Made by a program: the position numbers and the translations under genes. This document shows positions 47,896-56,905 of a DNA stretch of 64,000 bases, one piece after another. Positions within the stretch are counted from its first letter, which is position 1. Each line of letters opens with the position of its first letter. Source of the DNA: SMAG-U1939 sp036376595 (GTDB lineage: Bacteria > Chloroflexota > Ktedonobacteria > Ktedonobacterales > JADMIN01); NCBI GenBank assembly GCA_036376595.1, contig DASVAA010000056.1:1-64000 (forward strand), written 5' to 3'. Below the pieces are notes generated by a model. That model had not been told where the DNA came from. It did not search any database and worked only from the letters and a program-made list of their open reading frames with translations.

Positions 47896-49347
47896 TCAGA
47901 AGCGCTCGCCGAGGCCGGCAACCTCGACCGGGTGCGGCCGGTAGGGGCCGGGAACCTCGCCGCAGAGCCGCGGGGTCGGGTAGACCTTGCCGGGATTGCA
48001 CAGGTGGGCGGGGTCGAGCGCGCAGCGCACGAGCTGGTGCGCGTTGAGGTCCGCCGCACTGAACATCACCGGCATGTAGTCTTTCTTGTCGTAGCCCACG
48101 CCGTGCTCGCCGGTGATGCTGCCGCCGTGGGCCACGCAGCGGCGGATGATCGCGCCGGCCAGCTCTTCCGCGCGCTCCTGGGCGCCCTCGTCGCGCTCGT
48201 CGTAGAGCACGAGCGGGTGCAGATTGCCGTCGCCGGCGTGGAAGACGTTGGCGACGCGCAGCCCGGCCGCCTGGCTCATCTCCTCGATCTCGCGCAGGAT
48301 CGCCGGCAGCGCGGTGCGCGGGATCACGCCGTCCTGCACGATGTAGTTGGGGCTGATGCGCCCGACCGCGGCGAAGGCCGACTTGCGCCCCTTCCACATC
48401 AGCGCGCGCTCCTCGTCGGTGCTCGCCAGCCGGATCTCGCTTGCCCCTACCTCGCGGCAGATCGCCTCGATGCGCGCGAGCTGGTGCGCGACCTCGGTGT
48501 GCGGGCCGTCTAGCTCGACCAGCAGGATGGATTGCGCGTCGGGGTAATTGGCATGCACGGCGGCCTCGGCGGCCTCGATGGAGAGGCGGTCCATGATCTC
48601 GGCGGCGGCGGGGACGATGCCGGCGGCGATGATGCGCGAGACCACCTCGCCGGCCTCGTCGCAGGTGGCGAAGGCGGCCAGCATCGTCTGCACGGTCTCG
48701 GGCTTGCGCATCAGCCGCAGCGTGATCTCGGTGGCGATGCCCAGCGTGCCCTCCGAGCCGACGACGATGCCAGGCAGGTCGTAGCCGGGGCTATCCAGCG
48801 CGGGACCGCCCAACTCCACCAGCTCGCCGTCGGGCAGCACAAAGGTCATGCCCAGCACGTGGTTGACGGTGAAGCCATACTTCAGGCAGTGCGCGCCGCC
48901 GGAGTTCTCGGCGATGTTGCCGCCGATCGAGCAGACCTGCTGGCTGGAGGGGTCAGGCGCGTAGTAGTAGCCGTCGGGCGCCACGCGCTGCGTTACCCAC
49001 AGGTTGATGACCCCTGGCTGCACCACCGCGCGCTGGTTCACCAGGTCCACGTCGAGGATGCCGCGCATGCGCGAAGTGCCGATCACCACGCAGCCCGGCG
49101 AGGGCAGCGCGCCGCCCGAAAGCCCCGTGCCCGAGCCGCGCGGCACGAAGGGGATGCGCTCGCGGGCGCAGATGCGCACCACCGCCTGCACCTGGGCGGT
49201 CGTCTCGGGCAGCACGACGAGTGCGGGCATCTGGCGATAGCTGGCGAGGCCGTCGGTCTCGTAGGTGCGGAGCTGCTCCTCGGCAGTGAAGACACCCTGC
49301 GCGCCCACCGCCTCGCGCATCTCGGCGACGATGCGAGGGTCCAGCAT
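47896..49347 (-). CDS. glcD: glycolate oxidase FAD-linked subunit
   Basis: 483 residues, ATG with GGAGGAAC upstream. The PCMH flavin domain is intact: VPRGSGTGLSGGALP, SSQQVCSIGGNIAENSGGAHCLKYG and GIVVGSEGTLGIATEITLRL. C-terminal residues of the VAO-type catalytic domain include NVFHAGDGNLHPL and GEHGVGYDKKDYM, where the His residues bind substrate and flavin in relatives. It oxidises glycolate (or D-lactate) to the oxo acid together with GlcE and GlcF. First gene of the glcDEF order. No regulator (GlcC) is visible in the short region upstream. Confidence 0.95.
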   Translation of the reverse strand: MLDPRIVAEMREAVGAQGVFTAEEQLRTYETDGLASYRQMPALVVLPETTAQVQAVVRICARERIPFVPRGSGTGLSGGALPSPGCVVIGTSRMRGILDVDLVNQRAVVQPGVINLWVTQRVAPDGYYYAPDPSSQQVCSIGGNIAENSGGAHCLKYGFTVNHVLGMTFVLPDGELVELGGPALDSPGYDLPGIVVGSEGTLGIATEITLRLMRKPETVQTMLAAFATCDEAGEVVSRIIAAGIVPAAAEIMDRLSIEAAEAAVHANYPDAQSILLVELDGPHTEVAHQLARIEAICREVGASEIRLASTDEERALMWKGRKSAFAAVGRISPNYIVQDGVIPRTALPAILREIEEMSQAAGLRVANVFHAGDGNLHPLVLYDERDEGAQERAEELAGAIIRRCVAHGGSITGEHGVGYDKKDYMPVMFSAADLNAHQLVRCALDPAHLCNPGKVYPTPRLCGEVPGPYRPHPVEVAGLGERF

Positions 49348-49487
49348 GGCTGTTCCTCCTTCTTCCGCGCGGGGTCTGGGACTTTCCCCTAGTATAGCCG
49401 AGAGTGTGAGAGCCGCGTAGCGTCACCCGCGGCGAGGAGAAGGGAGCATTATTGCATGCCGAAGCCAAATTGAGTAACGCGACCTGC

Positions 49488-50147
49488 CTACAGGTCGTCG
49501 TCGCCTTGCGGGCCGTTCCGCTTGGGGTGGGGCGCGTGCCAGCCGTAGCGCAGCGCGCCGAGGCGCACGGCGAACACAAGGGCCGCGGCGAGGGCCGCGA
49601 CGGCGGGACCGTAACGGTGCAGGTGGGTGACGACCACCACGATTGCCGCCCCGAGCACCGCCGGCACCGCGTAGAGTGTGCTGTCCTCCCGCAGCACCAC
49701 CGGCTGCTCGTTGGCGAGCATGTCGCGCATGATGCCGCCGCCGACAGCGGTGAGCGCGCCGAGCGCCACAGACTCGATCGGACCGATCCCGTACGCCACG
49801 GCCTTCGCGGCGCCCGAGACGCAGAACACCGCCAGTCCGGCGGCATCGAAGACCAGCACAGCCGCCTGGATGCGGTTCATCCTGGCATGCGTGAAGAACG
49901 TCAATACCGCGGCCGCGATTGGCAGCAGGAACGAGATGTGGTCGGTGAAGGCCGCGGGGGGCACCGCGCCAAGCACGAGATCGCGCAGCACCCCGCCGCC
50001 GATCGCCGTGATCTCCGCGAGCACGATCATGCCGATGATGTCGTAGTGCTTGCGGACTGCGAGCAGGGCGCCGGAGAGCGCGAAAACGAACGTGCCGACG
50101 AGGTTGAGCGCCTCGTCGAGTGTGGCGCTGAAGGTGACCGGGTGCAT
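49488..50147 (-). CDS. TRIC-type cation channel/UPF0126 membrane protein
   Basis: 219 residues with seven membrane segments. The two duplicated units are clear: GTFVFALSGALLAVRKHYDIIGMIVLAEITAIGGGVLRDLVLG, and later VFCVSGAAKAVAYGIGPIESVALGALTAVGGGIMRDML. The GGGxxRD motifs mark bacterial TRIC homologues, some of which conduct K+ or other monovalent cations. The start follows the Ser/Thr kinase stop by five bases, so the channel may be co-expressed with, and perhaps regulated by, the kinase. This link is inference. Confidence 0.92.
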   Translation of the reverse strand: MHPVTFSATLDEALNLVGTFVFALSGALLAVRKHYDIIGMIVLAEITAIGGGVLRDLVLGAVPPAAFTDHISFLLPIAAAVLTFFTHARMNRIQAAVLVFDAAGLAVFCVSGAAKAVAYGIGPIESVALGALTAVGGGIMRDMLANEQPVVLREDSTLYAVPAVLGAAIVVVVTHLHRYGPAVAALAAALVFAVRLGALRYGWHAPHPKRNGPQGDDDL

Positions 50148-50152
50148 CAGCG

Positions 50153-51373
50153 TCAACCCTGGACGCTCTCGCCCGGCCCTAATGGTGTATTGTCCGGTGC
50201 GGCATCGGATACCGCGCCATCGGCGATGACTTCCGGCGGCTCGATGCCGGGCGCAAGCGGCGCCACGCGCAGCACGGTGGATTGCAGCGCCTCCCCCTCT
50301 GCCTCCGGCCCGCCTGCGTCGCCCGTCGCGCCCGCACCGCCCCCCACCGGGTCGCGCATGCTGGCCGCGTCGCGGGCCAGCTCCACCACTCCGCGGTCGC
50401 CGGCCTTGTGGCGCGGCGACAGCACCCATCCGCCACGCGGCCCTGGCGCGGTTGCCACTTCCGGCGATTGCTCGCGGCTCCAGCGCAGCGCCTGAGCGAA
50501 CGCTTCGGCACTGGCGTAGCGCTCGTCTTGCTCGCGGCGCAGCGCCAGCAGGATCACCTCTTGCAGCGCCGGTGGCACGTCGGGGCGGAAGCGCGTCAGC
50601 GGCGGTGGATTGACCATCATGCGGCGCGAGGCGGCGGCAAGCGGGGTGTCGGCCTCGAACGGCAGACGGCCAGTGGTCAGCTCGAAGAGCACCACGCCCA
50701 GCGCGTAGAGGTCCGACGCCGGGCCGCCCGGCTCGCCAAGCACCTGCTCCGGCGAGAGATAGTCCGGGGTGCCGATCACCTGCCCCGTCGCGGTGAGCGT
50801 CGTCAGGTCGCTGCCGATCTGGCGCGCGATGCCGAAGTCGGTGAGCTTGGCGACCAGCTCCAGCCTGGAATCCAGCACCAGCACATTCTGTGGCTTGACG
50901 TCGCGATGCACCACGCCGGCCGTGTGCGCGGCGGTCAGCGCAGAGCAGATCTGCTCGCCGACGCGCCACACCCAATCGAGCGGCAGCGGCCCGCGCTCGC
51001 GCACGATGGCCTTGAGCGTCGAGCCGTAGACATACTCCATCGCCAGGTAGGGCACCGGCTGATCCCCGTCGTCGCTCCAGGGGGTGCGCGAGGGCATCGG
51101 CGGGGGGATGGTGTAGCCGAAGTCCAGCACGCGCACGATGTGCGGATTGGAGAGCCGCGCGGCCAGCAGCGCCTCACGGCGGAAGCGTGTCGCGGCTTCG
51201 GGGATCAGTGGGCCGTTGGTGCGCAGCACCTTGACCGCCACGGTGCGCTGCGTGTGCAGGTCCACGCAGCGGTACACCATCGCGGTACCGCCTAGCCCTA
51301 CGCGCGCCTGGATGCGGTAGCGATCCGCCACCGGGAAAGGATCGGACGCGCCCGCGCCGCCGTGTGTGCTCAA
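50153..51373 (-). CDS. soluble Ser/Thr protein kinase
   Basis: 406 residues from a TTG start at 51373 (GGAG nine bases ahead). The complete kinase domain is present: GLGGTAMVY (26-34), AVK Lys48, HRDVKPQN (156-163), DFG (179-181), the GTPDYLSPEQ segment and IY-like SDLYALGVVLFEL. Unlike the kinase at the window start, the DFG motif is normal and there is no membrane segment. The C-terminal 115 residues are Gly/Ala/Pro-rich and probably flexible. It ends five bases before the TRIC-type channel gene, suggesting a two-gene operon. Confidence 0.93.
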   Translation of the reverse strand: MSTHGGAGASDPFPVADRYRIQARVGLGGTAMVYRCVDLHTQRTVAVKVLRTNGPLIPEAATRFRREALLAARLSNPHIVRVLDFGYTIPPPMPSRTPWSDDGDQPVPYLAMEYVYGSTLKAIVRERGPLPLDWVWRVGEQICSALTAAHTAGVVHRDVKPQNVLVLDSRLELVAKLTDFGIARQIGSDLTTLTATGQVIGTPDYLSPEQVLGEPGGPASDLYALGVVLFELTTGRLPFEADTPLAAASRRMMVNPPPLTRFRPDVPPALQEVILLALRREQDERYASAEAFAQALRWSREQSPEVATAPGPRGGWVLSPRHKAGDRGVVELARDAASMRDPVGGGAGATGDAGGPEAEGEALQSTVLRVAPLAPGIEPPEVIADGAVSDAAPDNTPLGPGESVQG

Positions 51374-51395
51374 TCCGCGTGCTCCATGTTGGTGT

Positions 51396-51437
51396 TCCTC
51401 ACCCCCCGACCCCCTCGCCCCGCCGGGCGAGGGGGAG
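51396..51437. repeat. family E hairpin repeat
   Basis: TCCTCACCCCCCGACCCCCT, then CGCCCCGCCGGGCGAGGGGG. It lies upstream of the Ser/Thr kinase. Confidence 0.85.
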
Positions 51438-51491
51438 GCAGAGGCGAGGTGTGGCCCCCGCCGCTACGGGTGCGGGGCGAGGCAGCATCCC

Positions 51492-51515
51492 GTAGGGGCG
51501 TCTGGTAGACGCCCG
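51492..51515. repeat. family B hairpin repeat with compensatory stem change
   Basis: Inverted copy; read on the minus strand it is GGGCGTCT-ACC-AGACGCCC followed by CTACG. Relative to the common form, a C-to-T change on one arm is matched by G-to-A on the other. A half copy (GGTGGACGCCCG) lies at about 51554. Confidence 0.85.
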
Positions 51516-51598
51516 GCCGTACGATGGGCGGAGAGGCGCATGGCGCGCCGTTCGGTGGACGCCCGCTCGCGGTACGAATCGTAGCACAGCGGGCGGCG

Positions 51599-52930
51599 TC
51601 AGCGCCCAGGCAGGACGAACGCCACGGCCGCCACCATGCAGTAGAAGGCCAGCAGTTGCAGGCCCTCCAGCCAGGTGGTCTCGCCGTCGAGGCTGACCAG
51701 CGCGTAGACGAAGACGACCAGCCCCAGTACGATCAGCTCCAGCGGCGGGAAGATGATCGGCAGCGTCAGCGGCAGCAGGCCCGTCGCCAAGGGGATGCTT
51801 GCCAGCGCTAGCGCTGGCGTGACGAAGAGCGCCACCTGCACGCTGGAGCCGGCGGCGACGGCCATCGCCCCCTCCATGCGGTTGTGCCAGGCGTTGGTGA
51901 TTGCGCCAGCCTGCTCGCCCAGGTTGCAGACGATGGGGAACAGAATCAGGCCAACGGAGAGCGGCGTGAGCGCGGTGTGCTGGATGACGCTGTCGGTGAC
52001 GCTGACCAGCAGCACGGCGATGATCACGGTCGCCAGCGCCGCGGCGCCCAGGCCCACCAGCGCGATCGGCACGGCGTAGGGGTTGCTCTTGCGCATCGCG
52101 CGGCGCCGCTCGCGGTCGCGCTGCGCGTCGCGGTCCTCGATCTCCTCCTCGTGCAGCACCTCGGCCTGCAGCTCGGTCTCTTCGCTAGGCTCATCGGCCA
52201 GCGCCACCGCGCCCTCCACCTGGATGCTCGGTCCTTCGCTCCGCGCAGTGTCCTGCTCACCTTCGGCAGCCGCCGCCCCCTTGCGCGGCCGAGAGCCGAT
52301 GTTGAACTCGGTGGCGGCGATGTAGGCGACGTAGCTCAGGATCAGGATGATGCCGAACGGCACGCTGACCCGCACCTGCGCCAGCGCGAGCGCCTGCGGC
52401 TCGACGTTGGCAAGCGAGGTGGCGATCGTCGGCAGCGCCAGGCCCACCACGGCCAGCGCCAGCATCGAGGCGTAGCCCCCGGCGCTGGCGGCGCTGAAGC
52501 GCATGCGGCCATTGCGCAGCGCCGCCAGGAAGATCGACGAGCCGAGCACGAACAGCACGTTGTTGATCACCGACCCGATTAGCAGACCGCGGATCACCTT
52601 GAGGTCCGAATCCACGATGTCGGCTTGCAGCAGGTGCATGTGGGCGTGGATCAGCAGCGCGGCGCCAATCGCCAGCTCGGGCACGTTGCCGAACGAGGCC
52701 CCCAGCAGGCCGCCCAGGCGGTCGCCCAGGTAGTCTTCGAGGGTATCGGTCAGGTTGCCGATCACCGTCGCCAGCGGAATCACCGCGACCAGCGCCAGCG
52801 CGAAGATCAGCACAGTGAGCTGGCCGGCGTAGGCGCCCTGGCGGTCGAGCACCCAGGCCGCGATCACCGCGGGCACCGCGAGAAACAATATGTAGATTGG
52901 CCTGAATGTGAACCCCGTAGATTTCACCAT
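51599..52930 (-). CDS. Ca2+/H+ antiporter, CaCA superfamily (Cax/ChaA type)
   Basis: 443 residues from ATG 52930 (GAGGGGAG upstream); a longer frame to 53500 has no good site. Ten to eleven membrane segments in two inverted halves. The alpha repeats are recognisable: LLGASFGNVPELAIGAALLIH in the first half and NLGEQAGAITNAWHNRMEGAMAVAAGSSVQVALFV in the second, the latter very close to Cax exchangers. An acidic/charged central loop (residues 205-275, with EPSEETELQAEVLHEEEIEDRDAQRDRERRR) separates them. It exports Ca2+ in exchange for H+. It is divergent from the response regulator. Confidence 0.92.
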   Translation of the reverse strand: MVKSTGFTFRPIYILFLAVPAVIAAWVLDRQGAYAGQLTVLIFALALVAVIPLATVIGNLTDTLEDYLGDRLGGLLGASFGNVPELAIGAALLIHAHMHLLQADIVDSDLKVIRGLLIGSVINNVLFVLGSSIFLAALRNGRMRFSAASAGGYASMLALAVVGLALPTIATSLANVEPQALALAQVRVSVPFGIILILSYVAYIAATEFNIGSRPRKGAAAAEGEQDTARSEGPSIQVEGAVALADEPSEETELQAEVLHEEEIEDRDAQRDRERRRAMRKSNPYAVPIALVGLGAAALATVIIAVLLVSVTDSVIQHTALTPLSVGLILFPIVCNLGEQAGAITNAWHNRMEGAMAVAAGSSVQVALFVTPALALASIPLATGLLPLTLPIIFPPLELIVLGLVVFVYALVSLDGETTWLEGLQLLAFYCMVAAVAFVLPGR

Positions 52931-53216
52931 GCTCTCCCCTCGCCAGCCGGTCCCCGCGGACCACCACCGGACGGCGCTATTCTGCCAGGAAGGCGCGCGC
53001 GGATCAAGTGCCGATCTTGGCGGACGGAGGGATTGCGCGCGGAAGTACGCAGAATCTCGTATCGGGCGGGCCGCCACGTGTGCATATACTGGGGATATAC
53101 TCGTGCGAGATGAGGAACTCTCGGTGCCGGCGCGACAGAACATGACACGCCCGGCGTCGAGCGCGTGGGGCCGCGCGTGAGAGGGGTGGCCTCGCGCAAT
53201 AGAGGGAGCGCCCCCA
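52931..53216. other. divergent gap between Ca2+/H+ antiporter and response regulator
   Basis: 286 bases. Two TATACT boxes 11 bases apart (53085 and 53096) may be tandem -10 sites for the response regulator, but no -35 match goes with them. No repeats or genes seen. Confidence 0.4.
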
Positions 53217-54047
53217 ATGGACGATAAGACCCGTGACGTGGCCGGGAATGGCCTGGGCGTCGAGGCACCGCAGGCGGCCGACGAGCCGCGCGTAATCAGC
53301 GTGCTGCTGGCCGACGACCACGCGCTGGTGCGCGAAGGCACGCGCCGGCTGCTGGAAGCCGAGCCGGATATCCGCGTGGTGGCCGAGGCCGGCACCGGGC
53401 AGGCCGCGGTGCAAGAGGCCGACCGCACCACCCCCGACGTCGCCATCGTGGACGTGGCGATGCCGGGCATGTCGGGCATCGAGGCCACGCGGCGCATCAA
53501 GGCGTCGCATCCCAGCGTCGCGGTGCTCGCGCTGACCGCCTACGACGACGACCAGTACGTGCTGGCGCTGCTGGATGCCGGCGCGGCGGGCTTCATGCTC
53601 AAGGATGCCGATTCGCGTGAGCTGGTCGAGGCTGTGCGGGCGGTGGCACGCGGTGAGGCCGTGCTGCAGCCCCATGTGGCGGCGCGCGCGGTGCGCCGGG
53701 CGATCTCGCGCCAGGTCAAGGGTGCGGCGGTGGCGCTGCCGACGCCGCTTTCGGATCGCGAGATGGATGTGCTGCGCGAGGCAGCTCACGGCCTGCCGAA
53801 CAAGGACATCGCCCGCCGGCTGAATCTCAGCGTGCGCACCATCCACACCCACCTGGGCAATATCTTCGCCAAGCTCAACGTCGGCTCGCGCACCGAGGCC
53901 GTGCTGCTGGCGCTGCGCCGCGGCTGGATCTCGCTGGAGGATACCGAGCTGCCGCCGGAGGAGCAGAGTAGCGCGGCGCGTCCGACGCCACCTCCGACCG
54001 CGCCGGCGACCGCGGGCACCTCGGGCACGCCAGGCAGCGAGGGGTAA
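53217..54047 (+). CDS. NarL/FixJ-family response regulator
   Basis: 276 residues, ATG after GGGAGCGCCCCCA. The receiver domain (residues 26-145) has the acidic pair DDH, phospho-acceptor Asp79 (IVDVAMPG), Thr in ALTAYD and Lys in MLKDAD. The C-terminal LuxR-type helix-turn-helix (SDREMDVLREAAHGLPNKDIARRLNLSVRTIHTHLGNIFAKL) binds DNA. A Pro/Thr/Ala-rich tail of about 35 residues follows. The partner is the histidine kinase encoded 172 bases downstream on the same strand. Confidence 0.95.
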   Translation: MDDKTRDVAGNGLGVEAPQAADEPRVISVLLADDHALVREGTRRLLEAEPDIRVVAEAGTGQAAVQEADRTTPDVAIVDVAMPGMSGIEATRRIKASHPSVAVLALTAYDDDQYVLALLDAGAAGFMLKDADSRELVEAVRAVARGEAVLQPHVAARAVRRAISRQVKGAAVALPTPLSDREMDVLREAAHGLPNKDIARRLNLSVRTIHTHLGNIFAKLNVGSRTEAVLLALRRGWISLEDTELPPEEQSSAARPTPPPTAPATAGTSGTPGSEG

Positions 54048-54219
54048 CTTGCGGCGAGCGGTGGCAATGATGTAGCCTGAAGCACATATCGGAGCGCGGC
54101 TGGGTCGTGGACCGTGGACGCGCGAGCGACATGTCATCCCGCGCCCGCTCCGTGGGCATCCGCCTGGCATCCGCCCGGCTGCCGTGGCACCTACCCCCGC
54201 CACCGGAGACCTGCGCGCC

Positions 54220-55851
54220 ATGAATCGCCACAGCATCACCACCGTCGCCGCTGTCCACCCCTCGCCGTGGAGCTTCGCCGCCTGGCTGAGCCGCAGCGTG
54301 GTCCTGCCCGCGGCGATCGTCGTCGCGCTGGTCGCGTGGGCGCTGGCGCTGCCGCAGCCCGTGCCACAGGCGCCGCCGGGCGCGGGCATTGTGCTGGCAG
54401 TCATCACGCTGGGCATGGCCGTGCTGGCGCACGTCTTTCGCCGGCGGCTGGACGTGCGCACCCAGACGCACGTGGCGCTGCCCGACCCCCTCTATACCCT
54501 CTACCTAGCTGCCTTCATCCTGACCGGCGCGCCCACCGCGCTGCCGCTGGCCGCGATCACCCCGTTCGTCGAGGCCGCGCCGGACCTCCTGTGGCGACGG
54601 GATCGGGCGACCACCGGCGGGAGCCGCCTCTCCGTTGCCGCGGCGGCGCTGCGCGAGTCGGCGGCCGCCACCGCCACCACGTTCATTGCCGGGGTGGTCT
54701 ACGTCCACATGACGCCAGTCGTCGCGCATGGCATGGGGGTATTGCGCGCGCAGGTCGTCGCCGCGATGGTCGCCGCCGCGGTCGTCTTTGTCGCCGTGCT
54801 GACCTCACGCGCCCTGGAGCGCACCCGGCCGGGCACGTCGTTCGCCAGCGCCTTCGCCCAGACGCTGCTCACGCCCTCCATGCGCTTCCAGGCGCTGCTG
54901 CTGAGCATCGGGCCGCTGCTGCCGCTCGCCGATCTGCTCGACGACATCGAGGCGGAGTTCGCCTGGATTCTGTTCCTGATCCCGCTCGGTGCGGTGTACT
55001 ATCTGGCGCTGGTCAGCGTGCGGCTGGAGCAGCGCACCCGCGAGCTGCAAAAGACGATCGGCGAGCTGGGCCAATCGCGCCGCCGCGAGGCCGAGCTGAC
55101 GGGCTATGCGGCGTTGATCACGCGCGCGCAGGAGGACGAGCGCCGCCGGCTGGCGCGCGAGCTGCACGACGATACCGCCCAGGCGCTGATCGCCCTCTCC
55201 CGCGGGCTGGACGCGCTCTCCGCGCGCCAGACGGGGCCGCCGCTCTCTTCGAGCGACGCGCACTTCATCCGCGAGCTGACCGAGCTGGCGACGCGCACAC
55301 TCGAAAGCGTCCGCCGCGCCTGCCAGGACCTGCGCCCCTCGGTGCTCGACGATCTGGGCCTCTCGGCGGCGCTCGAATCACTGGCCGAGGCGACCAGCCG
55401 CCAGGGACTGCCGTGCGTCTTCGAGGAGGACGGCGAGCCAGACACCTACGCGCCGGAGCTGGAGGTCACGGTCTATCGCATCGCCCAGGAGGCGCTCTCC
55501 AACGCGCGCCGCCATTCCGGGGCCGGCGCCGCCGCGATTCACATCACCTACGCGGCCGGCAGCCTCGACCTGCAGGTCAGCGACAATGGCTCCGGCTTCG
55601 ACGTCGCGAACGTGCTGCGCGCGGCTGAGAGCGCCGAGACGAGCGCGGGGAGTGAGGAGTCACGGCGCGGCCTGGGGCTGCTGGGCATGCGCGAGCGTGC
55701 GGCGCTGATCGGCGCCCGCCTGCGGGTCGAGCCGGTGGACGGCGGCGGCACGCGGGTCAGCCTGCACGTGCCGCTTCGCGCCGGGATGGAGTCCGGCGGT
55801 CCGGGGACGGGGGTACACGGCGAATCCGCGGCGTCGGGTGCGTTGCGGTAG
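54220..55851 (+). CDS. membrane histidine kinase of the NarX/DesK (HisKA_3) type
   Basis: 543 residues from ATG 54220 (GGAGAC upstream); GTG 54184 is an alternative. Six to eight membrane segments (MASE-like N-terminal sensor, residues 25-280) precede a coiled coil and the HisKA_3 domain with His316 in ARELHDDTAQALIAL. The ATPase part has EALSNARRHS, DNGSGFD and GLGLLGMRERA. It phosphorylates the NarL-type regulator upstream. No extracellular sensor domain is present, so the signal may be membrane state or a hydrophobic ligand. Its 3' end overlaps the convergent flippase-like gene by 95 bases. Confidence 0.93.
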   Translation: MNRHSITTVAAVHPSPWSFAAWLSRSVVLPAAIVVALVAWALALPQPVPQAPPGAGIVLAVITLGMAVLAHVFRRRLDVRTQTHVALPDPLYTLYLAAFILTGAPTALPLAAITPFVEAAPDLLWRRDRATTGGSRLSVAAAALRESAAATATTFIAGVVYVHMTPVVAHGMGVLRAQVVAAMVAAAVVFVAVLTSRALERTRPGTSFASAFAQTLLTPSMRFQALLLSIGPLLPLADLLDDIEAEFAWILFLIPLGAVYYLALVSVRLEQRTRELQKTIGELGQSRRREAELTGYAALITRAQEDERRRLARELHDDTAQALIALSRGLDALSARQTGPPLSSSDAHFIRELTELATRTLESVRRACQDLRPSVLDDLGLSAALESLAEATSRQGLPCVFEEDGEPDTYAPELEVTVYRIAQEALSNARRHSGAGAAAIHITYAAGSLDLQVSDNGSGFDVANVLRAAESAETSAGSEESRRGLGLLGMRERAALIGARLRVEPVDGGGTRVSLHVPLRAGMESGGPGTGVHGESAASGALR

Positions 55852-56905
55852 GGGTACGGTGGGCGCGCCCGTAATCCGCCCGCTTGGCATGCCGTGCGCG
55901 CAACGGCGTCGGCTCGCGCTGGGCAGCCTTCGCGGGGTCTGAGGGGCCGGATGCCAGCCGCGCGACCTCGCGGTGCAGAAGCAGCGCCACGCCGATGCCC
56001 AGCGCGCTGGTGACCGCTATACTGAGCACGCGATTGAGCAGCATCACGCTCAGCGCCGCGCTGCGCCCCACCGCCAGCGCCGTCAGCGCGCCAGCGCCGC
56101 TCAGCTCGATGAGGCCGATATCTACCGGAATCGGCACCAGCAGGCCGATGGCGAGGCTGAAGAAGTAGACCGCGAGCGCCTGGGCGACCGAGAGCTCACC
56201 CAGCCCCGCCCCGCGCACGATGCAGTAGAGGCCGATCCCGGCGACGGTCAGGTACGCCGCGCTCAGCAGCACATCCACTAGCAGCACGCCAGGCCGCAGC
56301 AGCGCGCGCAGCCCCTCACGCGAGCGTCGCAGCTCCGCCAGCAGCGCGGCGATCCCCTTGCGCCGCGCCAGCGCCCCAGGCAGCCGCACGACGTTGCGCA
56401 GCGCGTACAGGAGGACCGCCAGCGCGATCACGCCCACGCCGCCGAGCAGAATCAGCGGGCGCAGCCAGCCGGTCCAGGGACCCAGGCCAAGCACCACCAC
56501 GCCGGCTAGCGACACCACAACCTCGGTGACGAGAATCAGCGTCGTCGCCACCGACGAGACGCTGAACGCGGTCCCCTGCGACTGGCTCAGCAGGTAGTTC
56601 TGGAAGTAGTTGCCGATCGGCAGGCTCTTGGTCAGTTCGCCCAGGGCGTAGGCAAAGACCTGCGAGCGCAGCGGCGCGCGGATGCCCAGCCGGCGCAGCA
56701 GAAAGTGCCACTGCGCGGCGCGAATGGCGAAGTACGCGGCCATCAACAGCGCGAAAACGAGCAGAAATCGGGGGTCGAAATCCTCGACGATGGCGGCCAC
56801 TTTGCGCACGTCGGCCACCGTGAAGAGCACGACCAGCAGACCCGCGCTCAGCATCAGCGGGATCAGCACGGCGGGCCGCAGCAGCCAGCGCACGACGACT
56901 TTCAT
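55757..56905 (-). CDS. flippase-like/LPG-synthase transmembrane-domain protein (UPF0104)
   Basis: 382 residues from ATG 56905 (GAGGAAGC upstream). Eight or so membrane helices with the UPF0104/AglD pattern: FAIRAAQWHFLLRRLGI, FAYALGELTKSLPIGNYFQNYLL, and LAIGLLVPIPVDIGLIELSGAGALTALAVG near the end. These domains are proposed to move lipid-linked compounds. The C-terminal 60 residues are basic and Pro/Thr/Arg-rich and partly come from sequence shared with the end of the convergent histidine kinase gene, which could mean the real protein is conserved only to about residue 320. The lipid partner is unknown. Confidence 0.85.
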   Translation of the reverse strand: MKVVVRWLLRPAVLIPLMLSAGLLVVLFTVADVRKVAAIVEDFDPRFLLVFALLMAAYFAIRAAQWHFLLRRLGIRAPLRSQVFAYALGELTKSLPIGNYFQNYLLSQSQGTAFSVSSVATTLILVTEVVVSLAGVVVLGLGPWTGWLRPLILLGGVGVIALAVLLYALRNVVRLPGALARRKGIAALLAELRRSREGLRALLRPGVLLVDVLLSAAYLTVAGIGLYCIVRGAGLGELSVAQALAVYFFSLAIGLLVPIPVDIGLIELSGAGALTALAVGRSAALSVMLLNRVLSIAVTSALGIGVALLLHREVARLASGPSDPAKAAQREPTPLRARHAKRADYGRAHRTPTATHPTPRIRRVPPSPDRRTPSRREAARAG

